From Hyphomonadaceae bacterium UBA5336 (GTDB taxonomy: Bacteria; Pseudomonadota; Alphaproteobacteria; Caulobacterales; Hyphomonadaceae): 64,000 bases of DNA. The DNA lies in contig DHQO01000002.1 in assembly GCA_002408125.1 (NCBI GenBank), positions 236,143 to 300,142 of the forward strand, in the 5' to 3' direction. Position numbers and translations under genes: made by a program. The notes below the pieces were generated by a model, which had not been told where the DNA came from, ran no database searches, and worked only from the letters and a program-made list of their open reading frames with translations. This document shows, piece after piece, positions 16,642 to 25,408 of the stretch (its first letter is position 1; each line of letters starts with the position of its first letter).

Positions 16642-18644
16642 GCATCCATGGCGGCAAGGCGCGCGGCGGCGAAATCGACGAACCAGTCCATGGCATCGCC
16701 ATCTCGCGTGGCATCCTTGCTGAAGCACTTTTCCGGCGGCAGGCCCATCAGGATCTTGCGTACCGGCACTTCCATCTTCTTGCCCGTCAGCGTGTAGGGG
16801 ATGTCCGGCACGGCGCGGATCTCGTCTGGCACATGGCGCGGGCTGCGCTCGGTTTTCAGGGCGGTGTTGATCTGCTCGCGCAGCGCCGGGGTGAGGTCCC
16901 CGCCATCGCGCAGCTTTACAAAAAGCGGCATGTAGAACCCGCCATTGGCGGTCTCGATGCACACCACCAGGCTGTCGAGCACCTCCTCGATCCCCTCCAT
17001 GGTGCGGTAGATCTCCGAGGAACCGATACGCACGCCATAGCGGTTGAGCGTGGAGTCCGAGCGGCCATAGATGTAGCAACCGCCATGGTCATTGATCTTG
17101 ATGAAGTCGCCATGGCGCCAGAGGCCGGGATAGGTGCTGAAATAGGTCTCGCGGTAACGCTGGTCCCCAGCGTCGCCCCAGAAATAGAGCGGCATGGAAG
17201 GCATGGGCTGGGCGACCACCAGTTCGCCGACCTCGCCGGAGACCTCGTTGCCGTCATCATCGAGCACGCGCACATCGATGCCGAGGCCCACCGCCTGGAT
17301 CTCACCGGCATGGACCGGCAGGGTGGGCACACCGACCACGAGGCCAGTGCAGAACTCCGTCCCACCGGAAGCCGACATCACCCAGAGATCCTCTTTCACA
17401 TTCTCGTAGAACCAGCTGAAGGTCTCCGGCGTCGCCGGGGAGCCTGACAGCGACACCGCCTCAATGGAAGACACATCGATAGTCTCCTTCGGCACGACGC
17501 CATGCTTGCGCATCAGTTCAATAAAGGTCGGGCTCGCGCCGAAGCTGGTGGCACCGGCTTCTTCGGCAACCTTCCAGAGCCGGTCGAAGCCCTCGAAGAC
17601 CGGGCTGCCATCATAGAGCACCGCCGCCCCGCCCATCAGCGGGGCGCGCATCAGGGCGTTCCACATCATCCAGCCGGTGGTGGAATAGAAGAACATCACG
17701 CTTGAGGGCTTCAGATTGCTGTGCAGCGCGCCGCCTTTGAACTGGCTGACAATGATGCCGACATGGGAATGCACAATGGCTTTGGGCAGGCCCGTGGTGC
17801 CTGAGGAAAACAGGATCCAGAGCGGATGGTCGTGGGGCACGCGCTCGAACCGGAAGTCTTCCAGGGCCACATCCGGCAGAGCGTAAAGCTCGCTCCAGGG
17901 CGTGACGGCCGCGTGCGCAAAGCCCGGCGGATCGGCTTCCCCGGCATAGTTGAGCCAGATGACATGCTCAATGGAAGGAATGGCATCCACGATCTGCCGG
18001 GTTTCCTCGCGCCGGTCGAAATGGCGCCCGCCAAAACTGTAGCCATCGGCGGCAAAGATCAGCTTCGGCTCGATCTGGGAGAAGCGGTCCTTGACCGTGT
18101 CTGGTCCGAATTCCGGCGCGGCGGACGACCAGACCGCGCCGATGGCGGTGACGGCCAGCATGGCCACCACCGTCTCGGGAATATTCGGCATATAGGAACA
18201 CACCCGGTCGCCAGGCCCTATACCGAGCGCGCGCAGGCGGGTCGCCAGGCGCCGGACATCATGGCCCAGTTCCGCCCAGCTCGTCGTGGCATGCGGGCGG
18301 ATCTCGGAGGAATGGTGCAGAACCACATCATCAGGATGCTCGCGCTCGTGACGCAGGATATGCTCGGCATAATTGACCCGGCTGCCAAGGAACCATTCCG
18401 CGCCCGGCATTTCCCGCCTGCCGAGCACATGCTCGACCGGCGTATCGGACATGACGCCGAAATGGTCCCAGATCGAGGCCCAGAAGGCTTCGAGATCACG
18501 CACCGACCAGGCGTGCAGCTCGGCATAGCTCTCAAAGGCAAGGCCCCGCGTGCGTTCGAGCCAGACCATATAGGCATGGATGTTCGTCGACTTGTGAAAC
18601 TGCGGACTGCCCTCCCACAGAAGGGCGCCTTCCTGAACCGTCAT
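16638..18644 (-). CDS. aacS: Acetoacetyl-CoA synthetase
   Basis: 668-residue ANL-superfamily ligase that activates acetoacetate with ATP and CoA, feeding ketone bodies or degradation products to the acetyl-CoA pool. The ATP motif WILFSSGTTGLPKAIVHSH, the family-specific N-terminus (HKSTNIHAYMVWLERTRGLAFESYAELHAWSV), GRSDSTLNRYGVRIGSSEIY and the catalytic C-terminal Lys region TLTGKKMEVPVRKIL are intact. Start at 18644 (MTVQEG) has GGGAGGAGA at good spacing. Divergent from the LysR gene whose palindromic site lies in the shared promoter. Confidence 0.92.
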   Translation of the reverse strand: MTVQEGALLWEGSPQFHKSTNIHAYMVWLERTRGLAFESYAELHAWSVRDLEAFWASIWDHFGVMSDTPVEHVLGRREMPGAEWFLGSRVNYAEHILRHEREHPDDVVLHHSSEIRPHATTSWAELGHDVRRLATRLRALGIGPGDRVCSYMPNIPETVVAMLAVTAIGAVWSSAAPEFGPDTVKDRFSQIEPKLIFAADGYSFGGRHFDRREETRQIVDAIPSIEHVIWLNYAGEADPPGFAHAAVTPWSELYALPDVALEDFRFERVPHDHPLWILFSSGTTGLPKAIVHSHVGIIVSQFKGGALHSNLKPSSVMFFYSTTGWMMWNALMRAPLMGGAAVLYDGSPVFEGFDRLWKVAEEAGATSFGASPTFIELMRKHGVVPKETIDVSSIEAVSLSGSPATPETFSWFYENVKEDLWVMSASGGTEFCTGLVVGVPTLPVHAGEIQAVGLGIDVRVLDDDGNEVSGEVGELVVAQPMPSMPLYFWGDAGDQRYRETYFSTYPGLWRHGDFIKINDHGGCYIYGRSDSTLNRYGVRIGSSEIYRTMEGIEEVLDSLVVCIETANGGFYMPLFVKLRDGGDLTPALREQINTALKTERSPRHVPDEIRAVPDIPYTLTGKKMEVPVRKILMGLPPEKCFSKDATRDGDAMDWFVDFAAARLAAMDA

Positions 18645-18812
18645 GCGGTGTCTCCTCCCTGCCTGGCAGGGACCGTAAGGCCGGCTGGATCCTGCCGAGA
18701 TCATTGCCGCGTCAGGCTAGAGACCCGTGACTTGGCTGAGGCGATCAGAGTTGCGCATTGGCGATAGGGATCAGGCATCGCAGACGATCTTGATTTGAAG
18801 TCACCCAAGAGA

Positions 18813-18837
18813 TATCGATATCTGAAAGATATCGATA
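18813..18837. promoter_or_regulatory. 25-bp perfect inverted repeat in the LysR divergent promoter
   Basis: Arms TATCGATATCT and AGATATCGATA, 11 bp each with a 3-base spacer (GAA), ending 19 bases before the LysR start. LysR regulators bind interrupted dyads (T-N11-A) at this place and autorepress while activating the divergent gene. The rest of the 212-base gap shows no gene. Confidence 0.65.
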
Positions 18838-18856
18838 AAGCCGGGAGGATAAGATC

Positions 18857-19789
18857 ATGAAACTGCATCATGTCAGGGATGTGCTGGCCGTAGCCGAATG
18901 TGGCAGCCTGCGCGCGGCGGGCCGGCATCTCGACATCGCCCAGCCGGCCATCACCCGGAGCATTCGCGATATCGAACGCGAGCTCGGCATCTCGATCTTC
19001 GAGCGCCATGCCAAGGGTGTAACGCCCACTCCGCTCGGCAAGGTGTTCCTGCGCCGGGCCAAGGCCATCGAGAGCGAGATCCGCCGTGCCACCGAGGAGC
19101 TCGACCAGCTCAAGGGCAGCTCGACCGGCCAGGTCTCGGTCGCCATGTCGAGCGCAGCGATCATCGCCCTGCTCCCGAAGGCCGTGGACAATTTCCGCAA
19201 GCGCTATCCCGACGGCCTGATCCAGACATCGCAATCGCTGTTTCAGGGCGCCGAAGCCCAGATCCGGTCGGGCAATATCGATTTCTATGTTGGGCCGGTA
19301 GACCCGAAAATTTCCTCCACTCAGCTGCATGTCGAACCGCTGGCAGAATTCCGCCGGGTCGTGGCGGCGCGCTGCGGCCACCCGCTCGCCAATGCCCGCA
19401 GTATCACCGAGCTGGCCGAAGCGCGCTGGGTGCGCCCGACCATGACGGTACGCAGCACCGAGGTGGATATCGACCGCATGGTGAAGGAGATCGGCGGCGC
19501 ACCGCCGAAGATCGTGATGCACGCCAATTCCACGCTCGCCTCGCTGGTCGCTCAGCTCGGATCGGATCTCCTAACGATCATGCCGGAGGTCTGCATGGAC
19601 TCCCCGCTCTTCCAGAAAAGCCTGCAGGCCATCCCGATCCGGGAGGCGCTACCCGCCTCGACGATCTCACTGGTGCGCCGTCACGACATGCCGCTCACGC
19701 CGATGGCGGAATACCTCGCCGACATGCTGCGGCGCGTGGCGATCCAGCATGAGCGCCAGCGCAAGGCACAGACACTCGCCGAGGCCTGA
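18857..19789 (+). CDS. LysR-family transcriptional regulator
   Basis: 310 residues. N-terminal winged helix-turn-helix (MKLHHVRDVLAVAECGSLRAAGRHLDIAQPAITRSIRDIERELGISIFERHAKGVTPTPLGKVFLRRA, residues 1-70) and a LysR substrate-binding domain (GQVSVAMSSAAIIALLPKAVDNFRKRYPDGLI to LTPMAEYLADMLRRVA). Likely controls the divergent acetoacetyl-CoA synthetase and possibly the convergent monooxygenase and transporter, probably in response to an aromatic acid or a CoA-pathway intermediate (inference). Ends 4 bases before the monooxygenase stop. Confidence 0.92.
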   Translation: MKLHHVRDVLAVAECGSLRAAGRHLDIAQPAITRSIRDIERELGISIFERHAKGVTPTPLGKVFLRRAKAIESEIRRATEELDQLKGSSTGQVSVAMSSAAIIALLPKAVDNFRKRYPDGLIQTSQSLFQGAEAQIRSGNIDFYVGPVDPKISSTQLHVEPLAEFRRVVAARCGHPLANARSITELAEARWVRPTMTVRSTEVDIDRMVKEIGGAPPKIVMHANSTLASLVAQLGSDLLTIMPEVCMDSPLFQKSLQAIPIREALPASTISLVRRHDMPLTPMAEYLADMLRRVAIQHERQRKAQTLAEA

Positions 19790-19793
19790 CCGG

Positions 19794-21449
19794 TCAGCCG
19801 GAGCGCGCCTGCAGGGTCTCGCCCTGCCCGTCAGCGGCGAACCCGGCGACCTTGCGCAGGGCATCAGCCTGCCAGTGATTCCCACGCCAGGCGATGTGCT
19901 GGTCCGGACGGATCAGCGTGAGCTCGCGATCATAGAGACCCGCCGCATGGGAGGCTTCCAGCACCACCACTTTCAGCGGTATGCCGAGCGCTTCTGCATC
20001 CCGTTTTGCCGCCTCAAGGATATCGGCCGGCACGCCGGCCTTAGCCAGCAGGGTAAAGCCCGAGCCAAACGTGTCGAACAGCGAGGTGTCGTCATCGAGC
20101 CAGGCATGCGGTGCCCGGCACCCCGGCACGGAGGCAGGCGTGTAGTCGCGCGACCATTTCCAATCATCATCGGCCTCATAGGCAATGACTGGAGATGTGC
20201 CATAGCGATAGCCGAGCGAGACGCCGAGCGAGTAGAACTCGGCGCGCTTGGTCGCCTCGATCACCGAGCCGATATTGGCCCGCATCATCTCGCCCTCGGG
20301 CGTGTCCAGGTCGAGTTTCTCCATCAGGTCGGCAATCAGGTGGCGCGGCAGGACCGAGTGGTTTTCAGCAGCTTCCCTGACCACGAAATCATGCACCTGG
20401 TTGCGTTCGGGCTCATAGCTGTCGAGCAGGGCCGGCCCGCCCCAGCCCTGCAGTGTGGCCGCGATTTTCCAGCCGAGATCGACCGAATCGGCAACGCCCA
20501 TATTCATGCCATAGCCGCCGAAGGGCGGGTGCAGATGGCAGGCATCCCCGACCAGGAAGACCCGGCCGTCGCGATACTTGTCTGCGATCAGCGTGCTGGC
20601 GACCCAGCGGTCGGAGCTGAGGATCTCGATCGGCACATCGAACCCGGTTGCGCGCTGGATCATCTCGACCAGTTCTTCTTCCTCGAAGGTCTGGTCCGGG
20701 GCGATATGCGGGCCGAAATACCAGGTGTCGTTCTGGTCCATCGGGCCGAGAATGCTCGGGATCTCGGCATTGAGCTGCCAGATCATGATCGCATCGCCAT
20801 GCGGATTGGCCTCGCGCAGGCCGGGGGCGCGGAAGATGATGTTGAGGTGATGAGAGAGGCCGTACTGGCCTTCCATCTTCGCTCCGATCAGTTCGCGGGC
20901 ACGGCTGCGCGCGCCATCTGCGCCGATCAGGTACTGGGCCTCGATGCTCCGGATCTCGCCACTCTCGACATCCTTGATGTCCACGCTGACGGTCTCGCCA
21001 TCCTGGCTGTAACCGACAAATTCCTGTCCGAAGCGAACCTCCACACCCGGCAGCGACTGGGCATGCTCGCGCAGCACCGCTTCCAGCTTGTATTGCGGCA
21101 CCCACTGGGCGTGCTCGGAGTAAAACTCATTCCTCGCCGGATGGCAGTTGAACGCGTTCTCGAACCGCTTGAGCAGGCGCCCGTTCATCCGGGTGACGAA
21201 CAGGACATTGGAGGGATACTCGATGCCGAAGGGCGAGGCGGCCGCCAGCTTGTCGGCAATGCCCCACCGGCGCAGATGCTCGCGGGTGCGTGTGTGCGTG
21301 GTCTTGGCGCGCGGGGCGTGCCCTGCGCGGGTGCCCTGCTCGACCACAAGACAGGGTATCGAGCGCGTGCCCAGCTCGATGGCCATGGCGAGACCGGACG
21401 GCCCCGCGCCGACGATGACCACTGCCGGCTTCTGAGATTCGGACGTCAT
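19794..21449 (-). CDS. FAD-dependent aromatic hydroxylase (PheA/TfdB family)
   Basis: 551-residue class A flavin monooxygenase: NAD(P)H-dependent ortho-hydroxylation of phenolic substrates. Start 21449 (MTSESQKPAVVIVGAGPSGLAMAIELG) places GxGxxG at residues about 14-19; the DG motif is GADGARSRARELIG and the GD motif GDACHLHPPFGGYGMN. The segment AKTTHTRTREHLRRWGI is typical of the PheA/TfdB group. C-terminal thioredoxin-like domain ends LIRPDQHIAWRGN, where the last motif is standard for ring hydroxylases. Downstream of the AAHS transporter gene on the same strand, consistent with uptake followed by hydroxylation. Confidence 0.9.
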   Translation of the reverse strand: MTSESQKPAVVIVGAGPSGLAMAIELGTRSIPCLVVEQGTRAGHAPRAKTTHTRTREHLRRWGIADKLAAASPFGIEYPSNVLFVTRMNGRLLKRFENAFNCHPARNEFYSEHAQWVPQYKLEAVLREHAQSLPGVEVRFGQEFVGYSQDGETVSVDIKDVESGEIRSIEAQYLIGADGARSRARELIGAKMEGQYGLSHHLNIIFRAPGLREANPHGDAIMIWQLNAEIPSILGPMDQNDTWYFGPHIAPDQTFEEEELVEMIQRATGFDVPIEILSSDRWVASTLIADKYRDGRVFLVGDACHLHPPFGGYGMNMGVADSVDLGWKIAATLQGWGGPALLDSYEPERNQVHDFVVREAAENHSVLPRHLIADLMEKLDLDTPEGEMMRANIGSVIEATKRAEFYSLGVSLGYRYGTSPVIAYEADDDWKWSRDYTPASVPGCRAPHAWLDDDTSLFDTFGSGFTLLAKAGVPADILEAAKRDAEALGIPLKVVVLEASHAAGLYDRELTLIRPDQHIAWRGNHWQADALRKVAGFAADGQGETLQARSG

Positions 21450-21549
21450 TCTTGAACCTTTCCCCTGACCCGCCAAGCCTAGACCGATCAGATTCAATTG
21501 GAGGATGAGGATTGCGGGATATCGATGCCCTGCAGCTATCGGCGCGCGG

Positions 21550-22923
21550 TCATGTATTGGCCTGCGAGGGTGTGAGGGCTGGCGCCTGCCGGCTTGGCCC
21601 AACCTTCAGGAAGGCGAGCAGGATGCCGCCGACAATCGCGCAGGAGGCCATCACGGCGGAGACCTCGCCGCGGTCGAACCCGGCCTGGAAGAGATAGCCC
21701 GCGAGCAAAGGCGCCACGGCGCTGCCGCCCCGCCCGACGCCCATCACGAAGCCGGAGCCGGTGATGCGCGATTCCGCCGGGAAGAAATCGGCGATCACAT
21801 TGAAGATGCCGACCGCCCCGGGATAGAGGAAGAAGCCGGTCACACCGGCAGCCACCACAAGGAAGACGAGCTTGTCCGGCACCGCGCCGAAGGCAAGGGT
21901 CGCAAGCCCCATGCAGATGATCGTCGCGACCACGAAGGGCTTGATCGCATAGCGGCTGCCGAGCCAGCCCAGGAGGACGCCGCCGACGACACCGCAAATG
22001 CTGGCGGTGGCGGAAACGAGCGTTCCCTGCGCTTCGGAAAAGCCGGCATCGGCGACCAGCTGGGGCATCCAGCTGAGCATGTAGTAGGCCGCGATCACAT
22101 TGAGGAAATTGACGCCCGCCAGATGCAGCGTGCCCCACAGCGCCGGACCCTTGAAGATGCTCGCGGCCGGCTTGGCCCGGGCCTGCGCCGCCACGGGTGC
22201 GAGGCTGATTTCAGGCAGGTTGAACTGGCCACGGATCCGATCGAGGCGGGTCCGTGCCGCCTCGGTCTTGCGCGTGAGCAGGAAGGAAATGGATTCCGGT
22301 ACCCAGAACCAGATCGCCGGGAAGAGCAGCATGGCGACACCGAAGCCGAACAGGAAGACCGCGTGCCAGCCGAAACTATGCAGCAGGAGAGCTGCGGTCA
22401 CGCCGCCGAGCACGCCGCCCACCGGGTAGCCCAGCGCCATGACCGCCACGGCCAGCGGGCGTGTCTTGGCATTGGCGAACTCGGCCGCCAGCGGCGCGAT
22501 CGTCGCCACCATGGCGCCGATGCCGATCCCGGTGACCAGCCGCCAGAAGCCGAGCATCTCGGCATTGGTGGCAAAGGCGGAAAAGAACATGCCGACGGTC
22601 ATCAGCGAAAGGCATGTGAACACCAGCGGGCGGCGCCCGAACCGGTCCGCGAAGGGCGCGAGCAGGAACGAGCCGAGCCCCATGCCCAGAAGACCCATGG
22701 ACAGGACAATGCCGAGCACGCCCTTGGAGATGTCCCAGTCGGCTGAAATACCCGGCGCGGCAAAGGTGATCGACAGGACGTCATAGCCATCCAGGGCCGA
22801 GAGGGCGCCCAGCACCGCCACCGCCCGCTTCTGGCGAAAGCTCATCGGAGCAGCATCCATTGCCGATCGCAGCGGATGAGTTGTGGAGTCTACCAAGTCT
22901 TGCCTCTCCCATAATGCATTCAC
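21550..22923 (-). CDS. MFS transporter, aromatic acid:proton symporter type
   Basis: 457 residues, about 12 TM helices. The AAHS signature DGYDVLSITFAAPGI in TM1 (aspartate essential in PcaK/BenK), the loop 2-3 motif ADRFGRRPLVFTC and TM5 motif GYPVGGVLGG are present; loop 8-9 repeats GWLGSRYAIKP. Predicted inner-membrane importer of a benzoate- or hydroxycinnamate-like acid. The first 20 residues are hydrophilic, so a later start (MDAAPMSF) is possible. 100 bases upstream of the PheA/TfdB-type hydroxylase. Confidence 0.9.
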   Translation of the reverse strand: MNALWERQDLVDSTTHPLRSAMDAAPMSFRQKRAVAVLGALSALDGYDVLSITFAAPGISADWDISKGVLGIVLSMGLLGMGLGSFLLAPFADRFGRRPLVFTCLSLMTVGMFFSAFATNAEMLGFWRLVTGIGIGAMVATIAPLAAEFANAKTRPLAVAVMALGYPVGGVLGGVTAALLLHSFGWHAVFLFGFGVAMLLFPAIWFWVPESISFLLTRKTEAARTRLDRIRGQFNLPEISLAPVAAQARAKPAASIFKGPALWGTLHLAGVNFLNVIAAYYMLSWMPQLVADAGFSEAQGTLVSATASICGVVGGVLLGWLGSRYAIKPFVVATIICMGLATLAFGAVPDKLVFLVVAAGVTGFFLYPGAVGIFNVIADFFPAESRITGSGFVMGVGRGGSAVAPLLAGYLFQAGFDRGEVSAVMASCAIVGGILLAFLKVGPSRQAPALTPSQANT

Positions 22924-23154
22924 CTGCCTGGCCGGGCGGCGAACGTCTTGAGATTTTGGGCAAGGCTAGTTGCACCGGACGCACTCGGAGAGACTGCCAA
23001 TCGCCGGCCTTGATCGCTGTCAGGTATCGCACCGGATGAACAGGTGTCTTCTGTTTGCGCTGGCGGGCGGGTAGGACTGGTCGCCACAATGGTGCGCGCT
23101 CGCCCGGTTGTGGCGAGACAGGGACAGATCCGCACCGCTCCCGGGAGGCCATTC

Positions 23155-23199
23155 ATGACTATCGCCACGCCAGCATCTATTGGCCAGTCCGGCATCTGA
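23155..23199 (+). CDS. Possible 14-residue leader peptide before the PhoD-like gene
   Basis: Frame MTIATPASIGQSGI, TGA at 23197, preceded by an excellent GGGAGG at proper spacing and ending 6 bases before the phosphatase ATG, which itself lacks a clear ribosome site. Could couple translation of the downstream gene; could be chance. The rest of the 282-base gap 22924-23205 shows nothing recognisable. Confidence 0.25.
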   Translation: MTIATPASIGQSGI

Positions 23200-23205
23200 A
23201 CGGCC

Positions 23206-25299
23206 ATGACCACTCGTAGAGACCTGCTCCGCCTTTTCGTCGGCACAGCCGGCTGCGCAATCCTCTCGGCCTGCACGGGCGTCGATGGCCTGCCGGCTGT
23301 CCCGACCGGTCCGGGCGACACGTTCAGCTTTCCACAGGGCGTCGCCTCGGCCGACCCGCAAGTGGACGGCTTCATCCTGTGGACCCGCGTGGCCGGGGCC
23401 GAGGGCGACGTAGACCTCATGGTCGAGATTGCCGAGGATGCAGACTTTGCGACGGTGCTCACGCGCAAGGCCGTCACCGCACCGGCGCAGTATCTGAACA
23501 CCGTGCGCGTGCTCGTCACCGACCTGCCGAGCGGCCAGTGGTTCCACTACCGCTTCATCGCGCCGGACGGTTCGGTCAGCCGGACAGGGCGCACCCGTAC
23601 CGCGCCGGATGCGGCGTCGGAAAAGCCGGCCAATATCGCGGTCTTCTCCTGCCAGAATTATGAGCAGGGCTATTTCTCCGCCTACCGGGCGATGATGGAA
23701 GAGGACGCCGCCGCCCGGCCCGAACGCAAGGTCGATCTCGTCCTGCATGTCGGCGATTTCGTCTATGAGAATGTCCGCGAGGAGGACACCAAGGGCTGGC
23801 ACGACCTGAACTGGAACGATCCGCGCCTGATGAATGCCGACGGCTCCCTGCGCCGGGTCGGCGGCTATCCGTCCGGCGGCCAGCCCGGGGCCTTCGACTA
23901 TAAGGGGCCGAAAACGCTTGAGGACTACCGCCACCTCTATCTGGCTTATCTCAGCGACCCCGACCTGCAGGCGGCGCGCGCGGCCTATCCCTTCGTCCAG
24001 ACCTGGGACGATCATGAGATCTACAATGATGTCTGGCAGAGCTTTACCGAGGATCGCTCCATTGACGAACTCAGGCTGGCCGGCAACCAGGCCTGGTTCG
24101 AGTTCGTGCCCGCCGCGCTCTCGCTCTCGGATGCGGGCAGCGATCACCATGCCCATGATTTCGTCCCCGCCGAAGCGGCCGCCATGCCGGCCGAGCCGGT
24201 GGGCGAGGATTTCCTGATCGAGAATGACGGCAACCTGGCCGCCATCGGCTCGCTGACCATCTATCGCAGCCTTCGCTGGGGGTGCCTCTTTGAGCTGTTC
24301 CTCGTCGACGGGCGCAGCTATCGCGGCCCGCCGCCGGATGTGCCTGCCTTCCGCATGGCGCGGATCATGGCACGCCAGTTCGCCACCCTGCCCACCGAGT
24401 TGATCGCAGAGCTCGATGCCGGGCGCACGGCCAATGGCGGCGCGCCGCGCGAAAAGCTCTCCTATCTCGGCGTCGAGTTCGACAATCCCCGCCGGGACCT
24501 GCCGGCCAATTCCATGCTGGGCGGGCGCCAGCGCGACTGGCTGCTCGGCCGGCTGGAAGCCTCCGATGCGCAATGGAAACTGCTCGGCCTGAATGTCGGA
24601 CTGATGCGCCACGCCTTTGACGACAGCTTTTCGCCCAAGGGGCAAAAGAACGGACTCTACTGGCTCGATGGCTGGGACGGCTTTCCCGGCGAGCGCACCC
24701 AACTCACGACGGCCTTCCGTGCACGCGGCTTCGGCAATCTCGTGTCGCTGACCGGCGACCGGCACATGCACATGGCCGGCTATGTCTTCGAGGATTTCGA
24801 CAGCAGCGATCAGCGCCCTGTGGCCGTGGAGTTCTGCGGCGCGGCAATCAGCGCGCCCAACCGGCTCGCCATCATGGCCGGCATCACAAGGCGGGATCCG
24901 AGCTATGCCGGCTATTTCTTCCATCAAGGCAACCCGGAGGTCGGCGAGAACCTGATCCGGCCGAGCATGGACCAGCTGATGCTGCACGGGCATGAGAGCG
25001 CGCGGTTATGCTCAGAAGGCGCGCCGGCCGAAGACATGCTTGGCGCAGCCGACCCGGCGGTGAACCCGCACCTGCAGTATGTCGACAGCGACGCCTTCGG
25101 CTACATGATCGCCCATGTCACGCCTGGCGACGTGGAAGTGCAGCAGGTCACCATCGCAGAGCCTGTCAGCCTGCCCGGCGAGGCCGTGCCCATCCTGCGG
25201 CGTGTCGCGCTGTCCGTGGCGGCCTGGGTCGGGAACGAACAGCCTGATCTGCGCACAGTGCAGGCCAGCGGCGCGGATGTGGACCTCAAGCTGAAATAG
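23206..25299 (+). CDS. PhoD-like alkaline phosphatase/phosphodiesterase
   Basis: 697-residue Tat-exported metalloenzyme that hydrolyses phosphate esters in the periplasm. Tat signal TTRRDLLRLFVGTAGCAILSAC (twin Arg plus a lipobox-like Cys). The N-terminal PhoD domain begins FSFPQGVASADPQVDGFILWTRV; metal ligands are visible in HVGDFVYE, TWDDHEIYNDVW, and LTGDRHMHMAGYVFED. A large insert relative to Bacillus PhoD (about 520-583 residues) accounts for the length. The partner TonB receptor lies tail-to-tail downstream. Confidence 0.9.
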   Translation: MTTRRDLLRLFVGTAGCAILSACTGVDGLPAVPTGPGDTFSFPQGVASADPQVDGFILWTRVAGAEGDVDLMVEIAEDADFATVLTRKAVTAPAQYLNTVRVLVTDLPSGQWFHYRFIAPDGSVSRTGRTRTAPDAASEKPANIAVFSCQNYEQGYFSAYRAMMEEDAAARPERKVDLVLHVGDFVYENVREEDTKGWHDLNWNDPRLMNADGSLRRVGGYPSGGQPGAFDYKGPKTLEDYRHLYLAYLSDPDLQAARAAYPFVQTWDDHEIYNDVWQSFTEDRSIDELRLAGNQAWFEFVPAALSLSDAGSDHHAHDFVPAEAAAMPAEPVGEDFLIENDGNLAAIGSLTIYRSLRWGCLFELFLVDGRSYRGPPPDVPAFRMARIMARQFATLPTELIAELDAGRTANGGAPREKLSYLGVEFDNPRRDLPANSMLGGRQRDWLLGRLEASDAQWKLLGLNVGLMRHAFDDSFSPKGQKNGLYWLDGWDGFPGERTQLTTAFRARGFGNLVSLTGDRHMHMAGYVFEDFDSSDQRPVAVEFCGAAISAPNRLAIMAGITRRDPSYAGYFFHQGNPEVGENLIRPSMDQLMLHGHESARLCSEGAPAEDMLGAADPAVNPHLQYVDSDAFGYMIAHVTPGDVEVQQVTIAEPVSLPGEAVPILRRVALSVAAWVGNEQPDLRTVQASGADVDLKLK

Positions 25300-25344
25300 C
25301 GCCTGCAGCGCCCCCACCCTCACGCCGCCATCCGGCTTACCCCC

Positions 25345-25377
25345 AAAAAAACGGTGCGCTCCGCAAGGGAGCGCACC
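25345..25377 (-). terminator. Rho-independent terminator of the TonB-receptor gene
   Basis: Stem GGTGCGCTCC / GGAGCGCACC (25353-25362, 25368-25377), 5-base loop, followed on the minus strand by a run of seven T. Lies 32 bases past the receptor stop. May also slow plus-strand transcription from the phosphatase, although that side has no T tract. Confidence 0.9.
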
Positions 25378-25408
25378 TTCGCAGTTCCGGGAGGAAAACC
25401 CGGTTTGA

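Noticed and set aside
16240..17079. Upstream extension of the CC0125-like lipoprotein frame to 454 codons
   Set aside because: Extension is antisense to the acetoacetyl-CoA synthetase; the internal ATG at 16239 has a ribosome site and lipoprotein signal.
19749..21455. 568-codon plus-strand frame opposite the PheA/TfdB-type hydroxylase
   Set aside because: No recognisable domain, His/Arg-rich, fully explained as a shadow of the hydroxylase.
23020..24993. 657-codon open frame on the minus strand
   Set aside because: Antisense to the PhoD-like gene, no signal or domain; the PhoD frame has clear catalytic motifs.
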